Source: Nemania diffusa
Taxonomy: Eukaryota > Ascomycota > Sordariomycetes > Xylariales > Xylariaceae
Length of the DNA: 64,000 bases
Assembly: GCA_038501195.1 (NCBI GenBank)
Contig: JBBPUQ010000005.1
Coordinates: 2,604,001-2,668,000, forward strand
Reading direction: 5' to 3'
The position numbers were made by a program, and so were the translations under genes. This document shows, one piece after another, positions 1 through 11,897 of this stretch. Positions within the stretch are counted from its first letter, which is position 1, and each line of letters starts with the position of its first letter. A model generated the notes under the pieces. The model worked only from the letters and a program-made list of their open reading frames with translations. It did not search any database and was not told the DNA's origin.

Positions 1-906
1 TCCACCAGTCCTGGGCTGTTTCGTGTTTCCGTACGGGGCTGGGCTGAGCTGGGCTCGGTAGTGTGTACCTACAGTAGGCCCCAGAGATTTGGCGGACGCA
101 ACGGCATACCCCCACGGGGAATCACGCGGCACGCGGAAATTTTAAATGTTTTTTTTAAATGTCATGACCCCATGTATGGATACTACATACACGTAGAAAT
201 ACGTAGGCGGGGTATGTTGGGGGTCATGAGCTCCACTAGCCACGCTAGCCAGTGTCCGCGTGCTGTGCTATACTCAGTACGGTGTAGAATAAGTACGGTA
301 TACAGAATACATAATGTGGGTAGGTACTACCTACCGTAGCCTACTTGTATTACCCCTCAACCCCAGTCTTTGGGGGTCGTATGGGGAAATAGGATATACT
401 GTACGCATAGTGGGCACGAGACGAGGGGTAGGTACATAGGTAGTAGCGCAGATCCATGGGTAAGTGGAGTTTTTCTAACGCAGGTGCCTACTGTACCGAA
501 TACGCGAAGGTACCTTAGGTAGGTCCCTAGCTTCAAAGATTGTGGGGGAAGAGACTAAGATGTATACTTCAATTTTTGTAGGTATCGAATTTACCGTGGA
601 GAACCTTGGAAGCATAGGCCTCAGGAGCTCGTAAACATGACTCCTTGGAGGGCTACCCCAGCTACGCATGTATGCCATACCAAGCCTTCGATGTATCTTA
701 GGAAGACGAGGGGAGCTCAAAATTCGTCTGCCGATCGCGTGGATTTCTCCAACTAGCTGGCATCAACGTCGTTATATACGTAGCAGAGTGTGATGCAGCC
801 GCTTTCACAGCGTCGTCGTTGCGTTTCCTACTTGGGCCCGGTCTGTTGTTTAGCATTTCTTTGTATCAGCAGCAACGTTCTTGTTACAAGATTGGTAGAC
901 TAGGGT
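1..906. other. intergenic, upstream of the dehydratase gene
   Basis: No convincing gene is visible. Short open frames here have no recognisable family, codon pattern or splice context. The stretch contains scattered TAGGTA/TACCTA motifs and presumably carries the promoter of the gene starting at 907. No TATA box or upstream element could be assigned with confidence. Confidence 0.6.
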
Positions 907-2297
907 ATGCCTAAAATCACCAGCGTCGTATACTACCGGGTGAGGCCCCGATGGTTGATGGTCAAGGTCACCGACGAGAATGGCGAGTTCGGTTGGGGGG
1001 AGGCCACCCTCGAGGGTCATGATCTGGCGGTGGAAGGGTGCCTCGAGGAGATGATCCCCCGCGTCGTAGGAAGGGATGCTCAGTCGGTGCTTTTCAAATA
1101 GCATATCCCGTGACTCGCGCCCGACTGATAAAGAGACAGCGAGATCGAGAATATCTGGCAGATGTTTTGGCGACACGGATTCTACCGAGGCGGCCCTGTC
1201 TTCATGAGCGCCCTGTCCGGCATCGATATTGCCCTGTGGGATCTCAAAGGTAGGTACCTACTTATTTCGAACAAGAGCCGTGTCGCTCACTCGCTGTCTG
1301 CGCCGTTGCTATCTGGCCGCCACTGCTAACCGCCAATCCATCCATATCCAGGCAAGAACCTCAAGGCGCCCATATACGAGCTTCTAGGAGGCAAGGTGCG
1401 CAACGAAGTTCAGGTGTATTGCTGGATCGGTGGTGATCGGCCCTCGGATATCGAGGGCGCTGCGTACGTACCTCGCGTGCTCTGCGCTTTGGGTAGGATG
1501 GAAGTAGTATAGAAGTATAGAGCTAACCAATCCACAGCAAGGCGCGTTTGGCCCAAGGTCTGAGGTGTGTCAAGATGAATGCGACCGAGGACCTCAACTG
1601 GGTTGACTCCCCGTCGAGTCTCGACGCAGCCGTTGAGAGATTGAAGATTGTGAAGTCGCTAGGCCTCGATGCCGGTTTGGATTTTCACGGGCGAGTGCAC
1701 AAGGCCATGGCTAAGCAGCTCGCAAGCGCCTTGGAGCCACATCGTCCCCTCTTCATCGAGGAGCCCTTGCTGAGCGAGCACCCCGAAGCGATCAAGCAGC
1801 TCTCCGGTCTGACCACGATCCCCATCGCCCTTGGAGAGCGGCTATATACTCGCTGGGACGTCAAGCGCTTCCTCGAGGATGCCAGCATCGATATTCTGCA
1901 ACCCGACATCGCCCATGCCGGTGGCATCAGCGAGACGAAGCGCATTGCGACGATGGCCGAGGCCTACGATGTTGCCATCGCGCCTCACTGTCCCTTGGGC
2001 CCCGTCGCTTTCGCTGCCTGTATGCATATTGCCCTGAGCTCACCCAACTTTGCCATTTTGGAGATGAGTCTAGGAATGCACTACAATACGGAAGCCGGTG
2101 ACGATATCGACCTTCTGACGTATCTGAAGGACCCAACCGTATTTGATATCGGAAACGGCGGCTACGTCAGGGCGCCGACGGGCTACGGCCTCGGTATCGA
2201 GATTGATGAGGACATGGTGAAGAAGATTTCCAAGGAGACCCTACCATGGCAATGTAAAGTCTTTCACGGCCCCGATGGAAGTATTCGGGAATGGTAG
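907..2297 (+). CDS. D-galactonate dehydratase-like enolase-superfamily protein (4 exons)
   Basis: Read as exons 907-1082, 1140-1249, 1352-1463 and 1538-2297, giving 385 residues; E. coli DgoD, which it resembles along its full length, has 382. The family removes water from sugar acids such as D-galactonate to give 2-keto-3-deoxy acids. The N-terminal capping domain (about 1-115) is followed by the (beta/alpha)7-beta barrel. Metal ligands fit D181 (in DFHGR), E207 (in IEEP) and E233 (in GER). The acid/base pair fits H183 and H283 (in PHCPLGP), with D256 paired to H283. Introns are 57, 102 and 74 bp with CTGAT/CTAAC branch-like sites. Intron 1 uses a weak GTCGGT donor, chosen because it keeps exact length with DgoD. 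The exact substrate is not shown by sequence. The gene converges on the dehydrogenase at 2742-3815. An AATAAA lies at 2322-2327. Confidence 0.9.
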
Positions 2298-2741
2298 ATC
2301 ATGTCTTTGCAGACTTAAAGCAATAAAAGTCTAAAACGGTCGGATTTTAGAACATTTTATCACCTAGACATATACGTATTGACTCATCGGATCGTGATAT
2401 ATGTCTACTCGTCGTGATCCATATAGTCTTGTTTTTTTTTTTGCTTTTTGTTTATATATATATATATCTAAAAATAAATAAATAAAAAGGTTGCGAGACA
2501 GACGGACGCCCATGTCCAACGAGTTCCTATATCGATCCTAGTGTCTCACCAGCCTACCTGTAGCAAGACGTTTTTCTTCATACTCTAGAATTATGGATAC
2601 GGCTAGGTAATTTATAATGCCATAAGTAAGACTTATGTTAGAATAGACTACTAAAAACGGCGTCTTTACAGAATCTCTGATCCCCCCATGTTAGCCTCTT
2701 CTCATATCGTGCTTCCCGTAGAGCACGGCATGAAGGCCATT
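2298..2741. other. convergent intergenic region
   Basis: This gap lies between two convergent genes and should hold both 3' ends. An AATAAA at 2322-2327, 25 bp after the dehydratase stop, is a possible polyadenylation signal. A T-run and TA-repeat tract at about 2431-2490 is the only other notable composition. No gene is seen. Confidence 0.55.
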
Positions 2742-3815
2742 TTACCTTCCCATCCAACCGCCGTCGACAGTGAGAATCTCGCCATTGACGTATCGACTTG
2801 CCGAGCCGGCAAGGAACACGGTGGCTCCCTCAAAGTCTTGCGGGCTACCCCATTTACCCGCGGGAATGCGCTCGAGGATACTGGCATGCCGTGCCTTGTC
2901 TTGCAGCAAGGCCTCGTTCATGTCGGTGGCAACGTACCCCGGCGCGATGGCATTGACATTGATGCCGTCGGCCGCCCACTGATTCGATAGGGCCTTGGTC
3001 AGCTGGGCGACGCCGCCTTTGGCAGCGGCGTATGCGGGGACGTTGAGGCCTCCCTGGAAGGAGACGAGGGATGCAACATTGATGATGGCCCCGCGACGGC
3101 CGGTAGCATCCGGTGTTCGCGTCAGGAAGTAGGCGCCGAAGTCTCGGTTGAGCGTCCACACGGCGGTTAGATCGACTTGGAGAACCTATGCCGTCAGATG
3201 CGCATATTAGTTTCACTGCGGGCCCTCGAATCCTGTTGGAATCAACACGGGCCGCCGGCGCTCTAGGCAGTCTCCAACGCCCAAGCCGATGAAGAGGGGA
3301 GATGTCGTCGTACCTGATGCCAATCATCCATTGGGAACACGTGCGCCGGGTGTCGTCGTTGGATACCCGCACAGGCGACAAGGATGTCGACGTCGCTATG
3401 ACAAACCAACCAAGAGTTAGAGGCGGCGGCTTAGGATGAAGGGTTGACTCGTGCCTCGCCCGGAGAGGTGATGCAGGGGATTAGGCACGGCGTATCGAAG
3501 CAAGGGTTCTACAAAAAAGGGGAAATAAACGACTCGACTCGGAAACACGTACTGGCCATCGTCCCGGATGAGCTTTGCGAGTGCCTCGACTTGCTCCTGC
3601 GAGCCCATATCCGCCGTATATACAAAAGCCTGGCGTCCGAGCGCCTCTATCTTTTGTTTCGTCTCTAGGCTCTTGCCGTCTCGCTGGACGAGGACGATGT
3701 CGGACCCGGCCCCGGCGAGAGCCAGAGCCATAGACTGGCCGATTCCTCGCGTCCCGCCCGTGATGACGGCCAGGTGGCCTTCGAGCGAGAATAACTGCTC
3801 GAGATAGGAAGGCAT
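2742..3815 (-). CDS. short-chain dehydrogenase/reductase, KduD / 2-deoxy-D-gluconate 3-dehydrogenase-like (3 exons)
   Basis: Minus-strand exons 3553-3815, 3314-3395 and 2742-3185 give 262 residues, close to the roughly 250 of KduD-type enzymes. The Rossmann nucleotide-binding motif TGGTRGIG is at residues 19-26. The usual NNAG is replaced by ACAG at 95-98. The catalytic Ser is S154 (NVAS) and the YxxxK pair is Y167/K171. The C-terminal NAIAPGY and DGGW motifs are typical of the KduD group. Introns of 157 bp (GTACGT donor) and 128 bp (GTACGA donor) both end in CATAG; the first has a CTAAC branch-like site. Family members interconvert keto and hydroxy forms of deoxy sugar acids with NAD(P). Its neighbours suggest work on the same substrates, which is an inference. 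Substrate and cofactor preference are not readable from the sequence. Confidence 0.88.
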
Positions 3816-5701
3816 GATGATACCACGAGGAGGAATTCACTATAGATGCCTAGGTATCTATGTTACATGTACGCGCGACGCAACGCCGAGGCGGCACTAG
3901 TTAGTGAACGACCCTTTCGCTGGGCTGGAGACGAGTTCTGGACAATATGGTATTCTGCAGGCTTTGGGGTTTGGGATTTCACCGATTGTGTCCACCAGGC
4001 GGCGGGCAATAGACTACTCCTATCATACGCGTAGCTAATGAGTTTCGACGTCTACAACTATGATGCTACTATTCGTGCTGGGCGGCGGTAAGATAGGTTG
4101 GAGATAGACTTGGGGTTGGCGGATACGGCAGGTTGGGGCTTGTTCTCTGGTCTCGTCGTGAGTTAGCTATAGCCTATCACATTGCTCTCTCACGGTTCCA
4201 TGCCGGTCACAATAAAAGATCACTATTGATCCTATGGCAGTGCTAAGACCGGGGAACCACCCACGCATGAGATACAAGTACATATAGGTACATAGCATGT
4301 AGAGGACCATGATACGTAGGCATACATACATTGATTATTTACAGGCGACGTGCCTACATCTCTACTATTCGCTCCTACATCCCTGCTTTTTCCTGATTTG
4401 GGTGACCACGGCGCATAGGTAAGTACGTTCGTACCTATACGTACCTTGATCTACATATAAGCGTGCCTAAGCGACAGATGGTGGGGGGTTTAGAGGGACT
4501 GGTATCGTGGGGGAGGGGTTATCATGAGCCGCCTCGAGACGGGCCGGGGGAAGCAGGAGAGGGAAGACAGGGAGAATGAGTAACACGATATGGATGGATC
4601 TGAAGATCCGAGGTACGGATGAAGGTTGCCGAGACTACACTTCCAAGACTACTTCGCGGATTTACAGTACTGATGAGAGTAGATAGTGGTTGCCTACGCT
4701 GGTTTGGCCTCTCTGGGGTGGCCTAGGGGGTAGATGACTCGATGACTCGATGACGTTGATGACATTGATCGATAGACCTTCTTGGTCGTGGCTATTGTGT
4801 CGGGCCACCGTGGATGAGCCGCCGGTCATATCTAGCTTCATCGGAGGTATCACCTAGCTTCTTGTCTATAGTCGCCGCCGGATCCATCTTAGCCTCCGCT
4901 AACAAGTACGGATCAAGTGAACCACTGTCTCCTCCGGCCCAGAGCTTCACCGCCGCAAGCAGGTAACCGCCGTGACCATGATAGTTTATAAACGATGCTG
5001 GTGACGAGCTCCACTCTGGCACGACGCCCCTAACATAGCCGGGATAGCAGGGTATCACCGTATCAGTTCCTCGTTGCTCTCGTGAGCCATCATGTATGTA
5101 GGTGGTAGTAAAAAGAGAAGCAGACGTGGTTAGGTTTAGCCCGTCCCGACTGTTGCCTCGTCAAGATATTTATAATTACTACGCGTGTGTAGTCAAAATG
5201 TCCTTGTATAAGCGTTTACCAACATAGATTGCGAGCTTGAAATGAGCTTGAAATAGCCGATTGTGATATGCTTATACATAGTAGGTGAAGCTACGTGAGA
5301 TTTGTCTACAGATGGGGACAAAGGCCGTACGATCTCGTATTCAGCCGGGGTCCATAGAAGAAGAAGCTCTCGAGCCTCGATGTGTCTGTCGTCAACACGT
5401 GGTCGGGCCATTCAATACACCTATTATTGGGTTGCGACTACGCCGCGGTCCCCAAATCATCGGTATACACCAAGACATGCACTTAAGCCACGATCTCGGG
5501 GTTGTATTGTATTATAATATGCATAGATGCCTAGGTACGTAGTCATGAAAATAGATGGCGGCTCGTGCGCCGGTACACATTTAACAGTAGTGGCTTTTTT
5601 TGCATTCAAGTATCGTCGCACGCGTAGTATATTACAGGTTTTCTCATTAATCATGCGTTCCGTTGCCCGTCCTGGACACGGCCTCGGCTCTCGCCTCGGC
5701 T
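3816..5701. other. intergenic, no gene recognised
   Basis: About 1.9 kb between two minus-strand genes. The part next to 3815 should include the promoter of the dehydrogenase and the part next to 5702 the 3' region of the aldolase. Short open frames here (for example 4792-5058 and 5457-5705 on the minus strand) have no recognisable domains, and I do not call them. Confidence 0.55.
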
Positions 5702-6691
5702 TCACTTAGTGAGGCTCTTTTCCGTCTCGACCAGCTCGGCAAAGCCGCCTTCTTGGGCTGCTAGCTTTGCGCCGTCTGGTAAAGCGCAGGGCTTCCTTGG
5801 CTCTCCGCCGTACCCGAAGTACTTCTGCAACGCAACCTTGACGGAGACGAAGCCACCCTGGATGGCAGTCCAATCGCCCCGCGCCACAATCTTCTGCAGC
5901 TCCCGCGCACTGTCCAGCTTGCCGGCCTGCCACAGGTTGAAGACCTCGAAGCACGCCACAGGTGCCACGTTGGCCAGGCCGCCTATGATGCCGTGGCCGC
6001 CGACGGCCAAGGTCTGCACGGTGAAGTCGGCGCTGCCGCCGAAGGTGCGGAAGCTGGTGCCGCCGGTGCCGGCCACGACACGGGCGAGCTTGCCCGTGTT
6101 GCCGCAGGTCAGCTTGACGCCCCGGATATTGGGATGCGCGGCCAGCTCGAGAATGACGTCGGAGCTGAGGTCTAAGCCACTGCAGGCGGCGGGGAAGTTG
6201 TAGATGAGCACGGGGATGGGGGACGCGTCGGCGACGGCGCGGAAGTGAGCCTTGACGAGGTCGGTGGTCAGGAGACCGCCGTAGTATGCCGGGGGCAGGA
6301 CGAGCACGTGGGAGCCGCCAGACTCGGCGGCGTCCCGGCAGAGCTGGATGGTCTCTCGGGTGCTCTGGGCGCCGCACCCGACGATGACGGGCATCTCGGT
6401 GTAGCCGGCGGCGTCGAGAGCGCTGCGCGTGAGTCTCGTGATCAGGCGGCGCTCTTGGTGGTCCAGGTGCACAGCCTCGCCATTGGACCCGTGGGTGACA
6501 AGTCCGGTGACGCCGGCCCGGGCTAGACGGAGAGCATGCTGAGAGGTTGTGGGCTCGTCTATCGTGTCCTGGGGCGTGAAGAAGGCGACAGTTGGCACGT
6601 AGAACCCCGGTGCCAGGGCATCCCGAGAGGTCGAGGTCGGGGTCGGGGTGGCGGTATAGCCCCCAGCAGCTGGCGCAGCGGATGGTGCCAT
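5702..6691 (-). CDS. DapA-family 2-keto-3-deoxy sugar-acid aldolase-like protein
   Basis: Uninterrupted 329-residue frame when started at the ATG at 6691. That ATG has a good context (A at -3, G at +4) and sits just before the family domain; the open frame runs 53 codons further upstream, but that part looks like 5' leader. It belongs to the dihydrodipicolinate synthase / N-acetylneuraminate lyase class I aldolase superfamily. The Schiff-base lysine fits K193 (in GVKLT), the catalytic tyrosine Y164 (in IYNFP), and the carboxylate-binding region GSNGEAVHL lies at 68-76. Fungal members include the 2-keto-3-deoxy-L-galactonate aldolase of the galacturonate pathway, which makes pyruvate and an aldehyde. 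The first 25 residues are Ala/Thr/Pro-rich and look disordered. A true dihydrodipicolinate synthase role is unlikely because fungi make lysine through alpha-aminoadipate. Confidence 0.86.
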   Translation of the reverse strand: MAPSAAPAAGGYTATPTPTSTSRDALAPGFYVPTVAFFTPQDTIDEPTTSQHALRLARAGVTGLVTHGSNGEAVHLDHQERRLITRLTRSALDAAGYTEMPVIVGCGAQSTRETIQLCRDAAESGGSHVLVLPPAYYGGLLTTDLVKAHFRAVADASPIPVLIYNFPAACSGLDLSSDVILELAAHPNIRGVKLTCGNTGKLARVVAGTGGTSFRTFGGSADFTVQTLAVGGHGIIGGLANVAPVACFEVFNLWQAGKLDSARELQKIVARGDWTAIQGGFVSVKVALQKYFGYGGEPRKPCALPDGAKLAAQEGGFAELVETEKSLTK

Positions 6692-6875
6692 GTTCAATGT
6701 TGAGTAGCTAAGTGGATGGATGCGTCTGGGGCGTTGCAATTGAATGGAGGAGGAGGAGAATGGAATGGAAGAGTGACGGGCGAGCGAAGAGACGAGGTGT
6801 AAACCCGCAGCGCGGTCCGTTGGATGATAAATGAAGAAAAGTCGGGTCACCTCTCAATCGAGATGCCCAACCTGG

Positions 6876-6951
6876 GATGGATAGATGGATAGATGGATGG
6901 ATAGATAGATAGGTAGGTAGGTAGGTAGATAGGTAGACAGACAGGTAGGTA
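6876..6951. repeat. (GATG/GATA/GGTA)n tetranucleotide microsatellite
   Basis: Run of GATG, GATA and then GGTA tetranucleotides about 190 bp upstream of the aldolase start codon, so it probably lies in that gene's promoter or 5' leader. The repeat unit drifts along the run, which suggests successive slippage. Confidence 0.85.
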
Positions 6952-7011
6952 TGCTTTCTATCTATCTAGTGATTGCGGACGAAACCGAAACCGAACGAAC
7001 CATCAGCCCAG

Positions 7012-7070
7012 CTGACTGACTGACTGACTGACTGACTGACCGATGGATGGATCGATGGATGGATGGATGG
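7012..7070. repeat. (CTGA)n followed by (GATG)n microsatellites
   Basis: About seven CTGA units run directly into a second array of GATG units interrupted by ATCG. It belongs to the same repeat-rich region upstream of the aldolase gene as the array at 6876-6951. Confidence 0.85.
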
Positions 7071-7201
7071 AAGGCCTACTTAACTACTACTAATAATAAT
7101 AACAATAACTGCCGAGGCGAATCCAACCGTCCATCTCCTCCTCCTCCTACTGCTACCTAGGTAGGTAGGTAGGCAGGTAACTTTTCGCCCTTCTCGTCAA
7201 A

Positions 7202-7345
7202 TTGTCAGCCTGTCTCTGTCTGTCTTCGTCTCCCGTTTCCCTCTCTTTCCCTCACTCCCTGTCTTTTCTCTCTCGCTCTCCCTCTCTCCCTCTTTTCCCT
7301 CTTCTCTCTCTCTCTCTCTCTCTACCTCTACCTCTCCCTCTCGCG
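7202..7345 (+). repeat. polypyrimidine (CT-rich) tract
   Basis: Almost pure pyrimidine on the plus strand, including a (TC)n run near 7303-7321. Frames through it encode only Ser/Leu- or Arg/Glu-type simple sequence and are not genes. On the aldolase coding strand this is a GA-rich tract about 0.5-0.65 kb upstream of the start codon. A promoter role is possible but not shown. Confidence 0.8.
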
Positions 7346-10300
7346 TGTTCCCTGTCTTTGATTGACTTCCTTCCTATTATGATATACGGAGACACTTTCA
7401 TGTATGTACACATCCTCGCATCTGTACTCCCTTCCATATGTGGGGGCGAAGTCACTGGGGAAGGGGAAAAGTGCGTATAAGTCCCATCACCTCCCCACCG
7501 TCTAATGCACTACCCAAGTATACGTACGTACATTAGTCTAGGTCAGGTCAAGTTAGGTTTAGATACTTGGGTATCGATAGAGTGCACCTCCACTCTGGAT
7601 AGATACCTGCTAGGTACTAGGAATAATAAATACCATATACGTCCAGGTAGGTACGCAGTACTAAATCGATCTAGTACCTACCTACATATATCTAGGTAGG
7701 CTAGATACTTGTATGTAATATGTAATGGCCATCTCATTCCATCCTGGATTGATTGGATCAAGGCTTTGGCTTCTGGGGTTGGGTAGGTAAGCGTCTCGTA
7801 CTCCGCGTCTACATGGAAATACTGCACCTGTCCCCACGTGTCATGCCGCCATACTACCTTACCTACATATGTATGTACCTCCTTACCTACTGTATGTACC
7901 CTGCCTCTGCCTCTGCCTACATATGCCTGCCTGCCTACCTTCGCCTACCCACTTAAGGCATAGCTACATACCTAACCTACTACCTATACATCTTTACCAT
8001 ATGCCTCACTACGTGTAGTCACTACCTTTTACCTACCTACATACTGTATGTAGTCACTCAGGTAGATGGTCTCAGGTATGGGGTGTATCATGTACATATG
8101 GGGAGGTAAGTATCTGCATACCTACATACATACATAGGTACATAGTCGGAGTCGCAGTGAGACGGCGGGTGCAACGGTAGCGGGGTAGAAGGGGGGTCTT
8201 CTGCAGGGGTAATAAAGGAATATGGGGAAGATGGTCGATTTCTGACCCCCACAGAACCATCAGACGTTCGATGATGATGCAGCGTTCCAGGCCAGAGGGT
8301 TTTGTTGTTGTTCTTTGCGCCTTTCCTCTCTCTCTCCTTGGACACCTTGGAGATGAACATGTACAGCGTGTGTATCGCTGCCCATGTACGCGCACGCATA
8401 CATACATATGTACATATGTACATACGTAGGTACTGTGCTGTAGCGTAGCCTCCGCCAGTCCAGGCTTGCAGACTGGACAGGGCATCTCCTGGTCTTTTCC
8501 GGGTACCTACAGCTACAACAGCGCACTATGCACTAGGTATGCACTATGTTGCAGCACACTATCCATCTACCTATCCAATACCGTGACCTTCCCATAATTC
8601 GTACTGTCCTTGGTCTGCGGATCAGCAGGTCAGATCCCCCTCTACTATCCTTTGTTGCATTCATTTATTTTTATTTTTATTTATTATTAGGTGATATCGG
8701 CGCTCGCTCACTTCCGACATCGCTGATGCTTCACGCGAGAGGTCATGGATTCGCGTGGTTGTGTACCTCGTATATCATCATGTCGTCGTACTGTAGCGCT
8801 CCCAGGCTCCCGGCTAATACCGTCTCCTAAACGTCTAGACGACTAAGCCTCTAAACGTCTAAACGTCTAATACCCTGCCGGGAAACCAAGACCACAGCCG
8901 CCCGACCAGCTTTTCAGACATTGCCACGTTGTGTCGGTATCACTATTCATCTATCTCGTCAGTTTCCGGTATCCAGCATCCGGTTTCCCAAGTCTCGGGA
9001 CGGTCAATGTTGTGGCACCTTCGAGGCCAGCCATCACTACAACCGTAATCTACGTTTCTAAGGTTGTCGAATATGTGTGTACCAGAAATGTGGCTAGGCC
9101 GTTAACCCGAGCACATCAGGAACAACCTACAGTAGAGGCTCGCACCAGTCTCGGACTAGAACCTGCACATTCGTGCTTTGCTAGCTTTCCTGCAACATCG
9201 CACATACCCATTGTCGAGCGTGGTGCGTTACATTACACCAAAGCTTGCAGCTGCATGACATTCAGAGGCGGCCGGCCTGAGTTGCCATCGCATATTACTA
9301 CATGCGTATGCGTATACACACACGAAGTATACACACCACAAACACACCACCCAGCACACATCACGCACTGCATCCGCGAGTATTATATGGTCCGCCGGCT
9401 GTCATTGTACATCTGCCAATTTGTTACTTGGATATAATCGAAGCGAGTCGTAGGTAAACTGAGGACGCCAGAATAAGGAGAGGGGCGCGCAATGGGAACT
9501 GTGCAACACGTAATTTAGGTGCACGGCTGAACCTAGATAGACTGTAATGCATGGGAATCCTCACAGGCATGTTCCCGAAGACGGAGGGGCATGTAAATGC
9601 AGCCGTGCCTAGCTAGATAAATAGTAGGTTAATCCGTTGTTACCTATGGGCGGGGGGTCGGGGTGACCCCGTGGGGGAGGAGAAAGAATACCTGACTCGG
9701 CTAGGTAGTTCTAGATAAGTTGGAGTTGCAGATGCATCCATTTAGCCCAGTCATCCCAGTCATCACTGGGTGGCTAACGATGGCATACCTACATCTTCTA
9801 TAACACACGAACACATATCGATACGATTCTGGAATGTGGTAACAGTGTGGAGATCCATGGGCTACGCTGTATGCGTAGATGAAAAGGTATTCAGCATGCA
9901 AAGCACCTGTCGTGCGTAATTTGTAAACACGTACTATCCTACCGGCATGTCTTCGCGTACAGAGTGCAACCCATTGATTAGAATACTCAACCCAGCCATG
10001 GGTTTTTACAAGAAAAGGCCCTCGACGCTACTTCATCGCCAGAGACACCTTCAAAGGATTCTGGGTAGAACGAGCAAAGAATCTCCTCGCCTGGCACAGC
10101 TCATCACGGGTGATGGATATAATATGTACATTAGCTTCTTGTTGCAGATCTTAGCGCGTTTGATTTATTATAATGCCAGACTTGGTAAAGTGTGACCTTA
10201 TTTAAAAACAAAAAAAATGGCACCCCTTGTTCGAGACTCGGCTTACAATCAAACTTGTCCAGCACTAAGACCCGGTATGTCAATAGAGAGTAGATGAACC

Positions 10301-10737
10301 GAGATAGTTCGTTTTGAAGGACTAGCCTGAGGAATTCTCTACGACACTTGTATTACAAATCACTCCCGTCGAGGTTGATACAAGTATGTATTAAGCAGGG
10401 CTTCCACTGTCGAGAACTAAGACCCATAGAAGCAGCAGTGAGTAGGCTGAGGACTAGATACTATACGTCTTGACACATAAAAAGTTATTGGGGGGGGGGG
10501 GGGCGACGGCACTACATAACATAGTTTGTTCAATCCTTGATTTTATTTTTATTTTTATTTCATTTTTTTGAATTGGCAAGCCTAGACGAGGGATGTGGAA
10601 GTAGCTACATTGCAGCCAGTGAATATAGGAGGCACCATAACACCAATGTACCATATATCATGTCCGATGTGCTATCTAGAAAGTGGACGAGGCGAGCCGT
10701 CCGCAATGCACCCATTGATTGGTATATGCTATAGCTA
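7346..10737. other. long intergenic stretch, no gene recognised
   Basis: About 3.4 kb without a supportable gene. It is dense in TAGGTA/TACCTA and TACATA motifs (notably 7500-8120 and 8390-8430), which produce many short palindromes. A small repeat of CTAAACGT-like units lies at 8828-8870, and a 14-base G run at 10490-10503. Open frames here, including one of 168 codons at 8931-9437, have no recognisable domain and no ATG in good context. Confidence 0.6.
10490..10503 (+). repeat. G14 homopolymer
   Basis: Fourteen consecutive G residues, unusual in this AT-leaning intergenic DNA. The length may be uncertain, since homopolymers are prone to sequencing error. Confidence 0.9.
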
Positions 10738-11897
10738 TCAATACCCCACTGCTTTGATAAATTTATGATTCAATCCCGTTAAGATGGTGTAGATGGTCTC
10801 TAGAGTAGGTATGTCAAGTCCCAATTCCTTGCCTTTCCGAACGGGGTATCCGAGAATGACTTCGACCTCCATCGGCCTCTCATTCTTAGCATCAACTTGC
10901 ATGCTACTTCCTATGGCATGCATACTGAGAATCTTCTCAATCATGGAATCAGCCAGAGAATATTCAAGCGGGACATGGCATTTTTGGGCAACGTCGATCA
11001 CTTCGCGCATCAACCTCCGGGTTAAAGGGGGTGCCCCAGGACAAGAAGCCAGCCAGCTATGAGTGTCTAGCATGGTCAATGTTGTCAACGAGTTCCAGGC
11101 CGCATTCCAAACTACCTTCTCCCATCTTTGCATCTGGATATTGGGTACAATCTGGAAGACGGTCTTCCCCTGCGTCAATAAGCAAGCAAATTTTTCCAGT
11201 CGTCCCCTTTCCGCTGATGCCTCGACGGAGTGGTTAGGAAATAGACCGATCTGCATGTCCTCGGACTTCGTGTGAGCGACGACGCCTGGCTCGACTTGGC
11301 GGGCGCCCACCCAGGTCTAGCCCTAGTCAGTATTGGCATCGTGAGTGAAGCACGCGGTCTTTGACAAACCACACAGGATATTATAGAAGCGCCTGGAAAC
11401 CTCTGCCGGAATGGTTCTTCATTTCCAACACCATTCTGAATGATGACAATGGTGGTCTTCTTCTCGTCGACCACGGATGCAAGCTGCTCGGGGACAGATG
11501 CTTGATGGATTGCCTTGTGGGCACAGACGACGTAGTCGAAGGTGGCGTGAGCCTCTGCGGGCGTTTTTACCACTGGTGAATCAAGTCAGCGGTTCGATCC
11601 AACGGGCGTGATTGGGAGAGGTCGGCCCGGCCAGTGATGAATACCTCGATAGGGGATCACCGTGTGATCGCCGTGGTTCTCGCTGGTGATGCTGAGACCC
11701 TTGTTCTTGACGGCATGGTAGTTGGACCGCGCAACCACTGTCAGTCGTACTTTTTCGGCGCGGTCGAGGATGAACGCATAGAACGACCCGATACTGGTGA
11801 CGTTGTCAACACGTAGACCGAGCCTAAATCTAAAATAGGGCCAAACTCACGCGCCGAGTCCATAGAGTAATACATCGACTTGGCCCGACACCGCCAT
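10738..11897 (-). CDS. ketopantoate reductase (ApbA/PanE) family protein (4 exons)
   Basis: Minus-strand exons 11851-11897, 11645-11793, 11370-11572 and 10738-11316 give 325 residues; introns are 57, 72 and 53 bp. The N-terminal NADP-binding motif GLGAIG is at residues 13-18. NGVGNEEPFR in exon 3 is typical of the family. The catalytic lysine fits K200, with N204 and N208 in the same helix, and the conserved acidic position fits E283. The family reduces 2-ketopantoate to pantoate in pantothenate synthesis. Fungi carry several paralogues, some with unknown 2-keto-acid substrates, so the exact reaction is open. The start codon has a good context and directly precedes the first beta strand. The gene is divergent from the reductase pseudogene at 12805. 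All four exons are open and the gene looks intact. Confidence 0.87.

Noticed and set aside
5706..6377. 223-codon minus-strand frame inside the aldolase gene
   Set aside because: Arg/Gly-rich shadow of the real aldolase frame, which has full family motifs.
7202..7480. 92-codon frame and its antisense partner in the CT tract
   Set aside because: Simple-sequence translation (Ser/Leu or Arg/Glu repeats) of a polypyrimidine tract.
8931..9437. 168-codon plus-strand frame
   Set aside because: No ATG start, no recognisable domain or splice structure, and motif-rich intergenic composition; most likely a chance frame.
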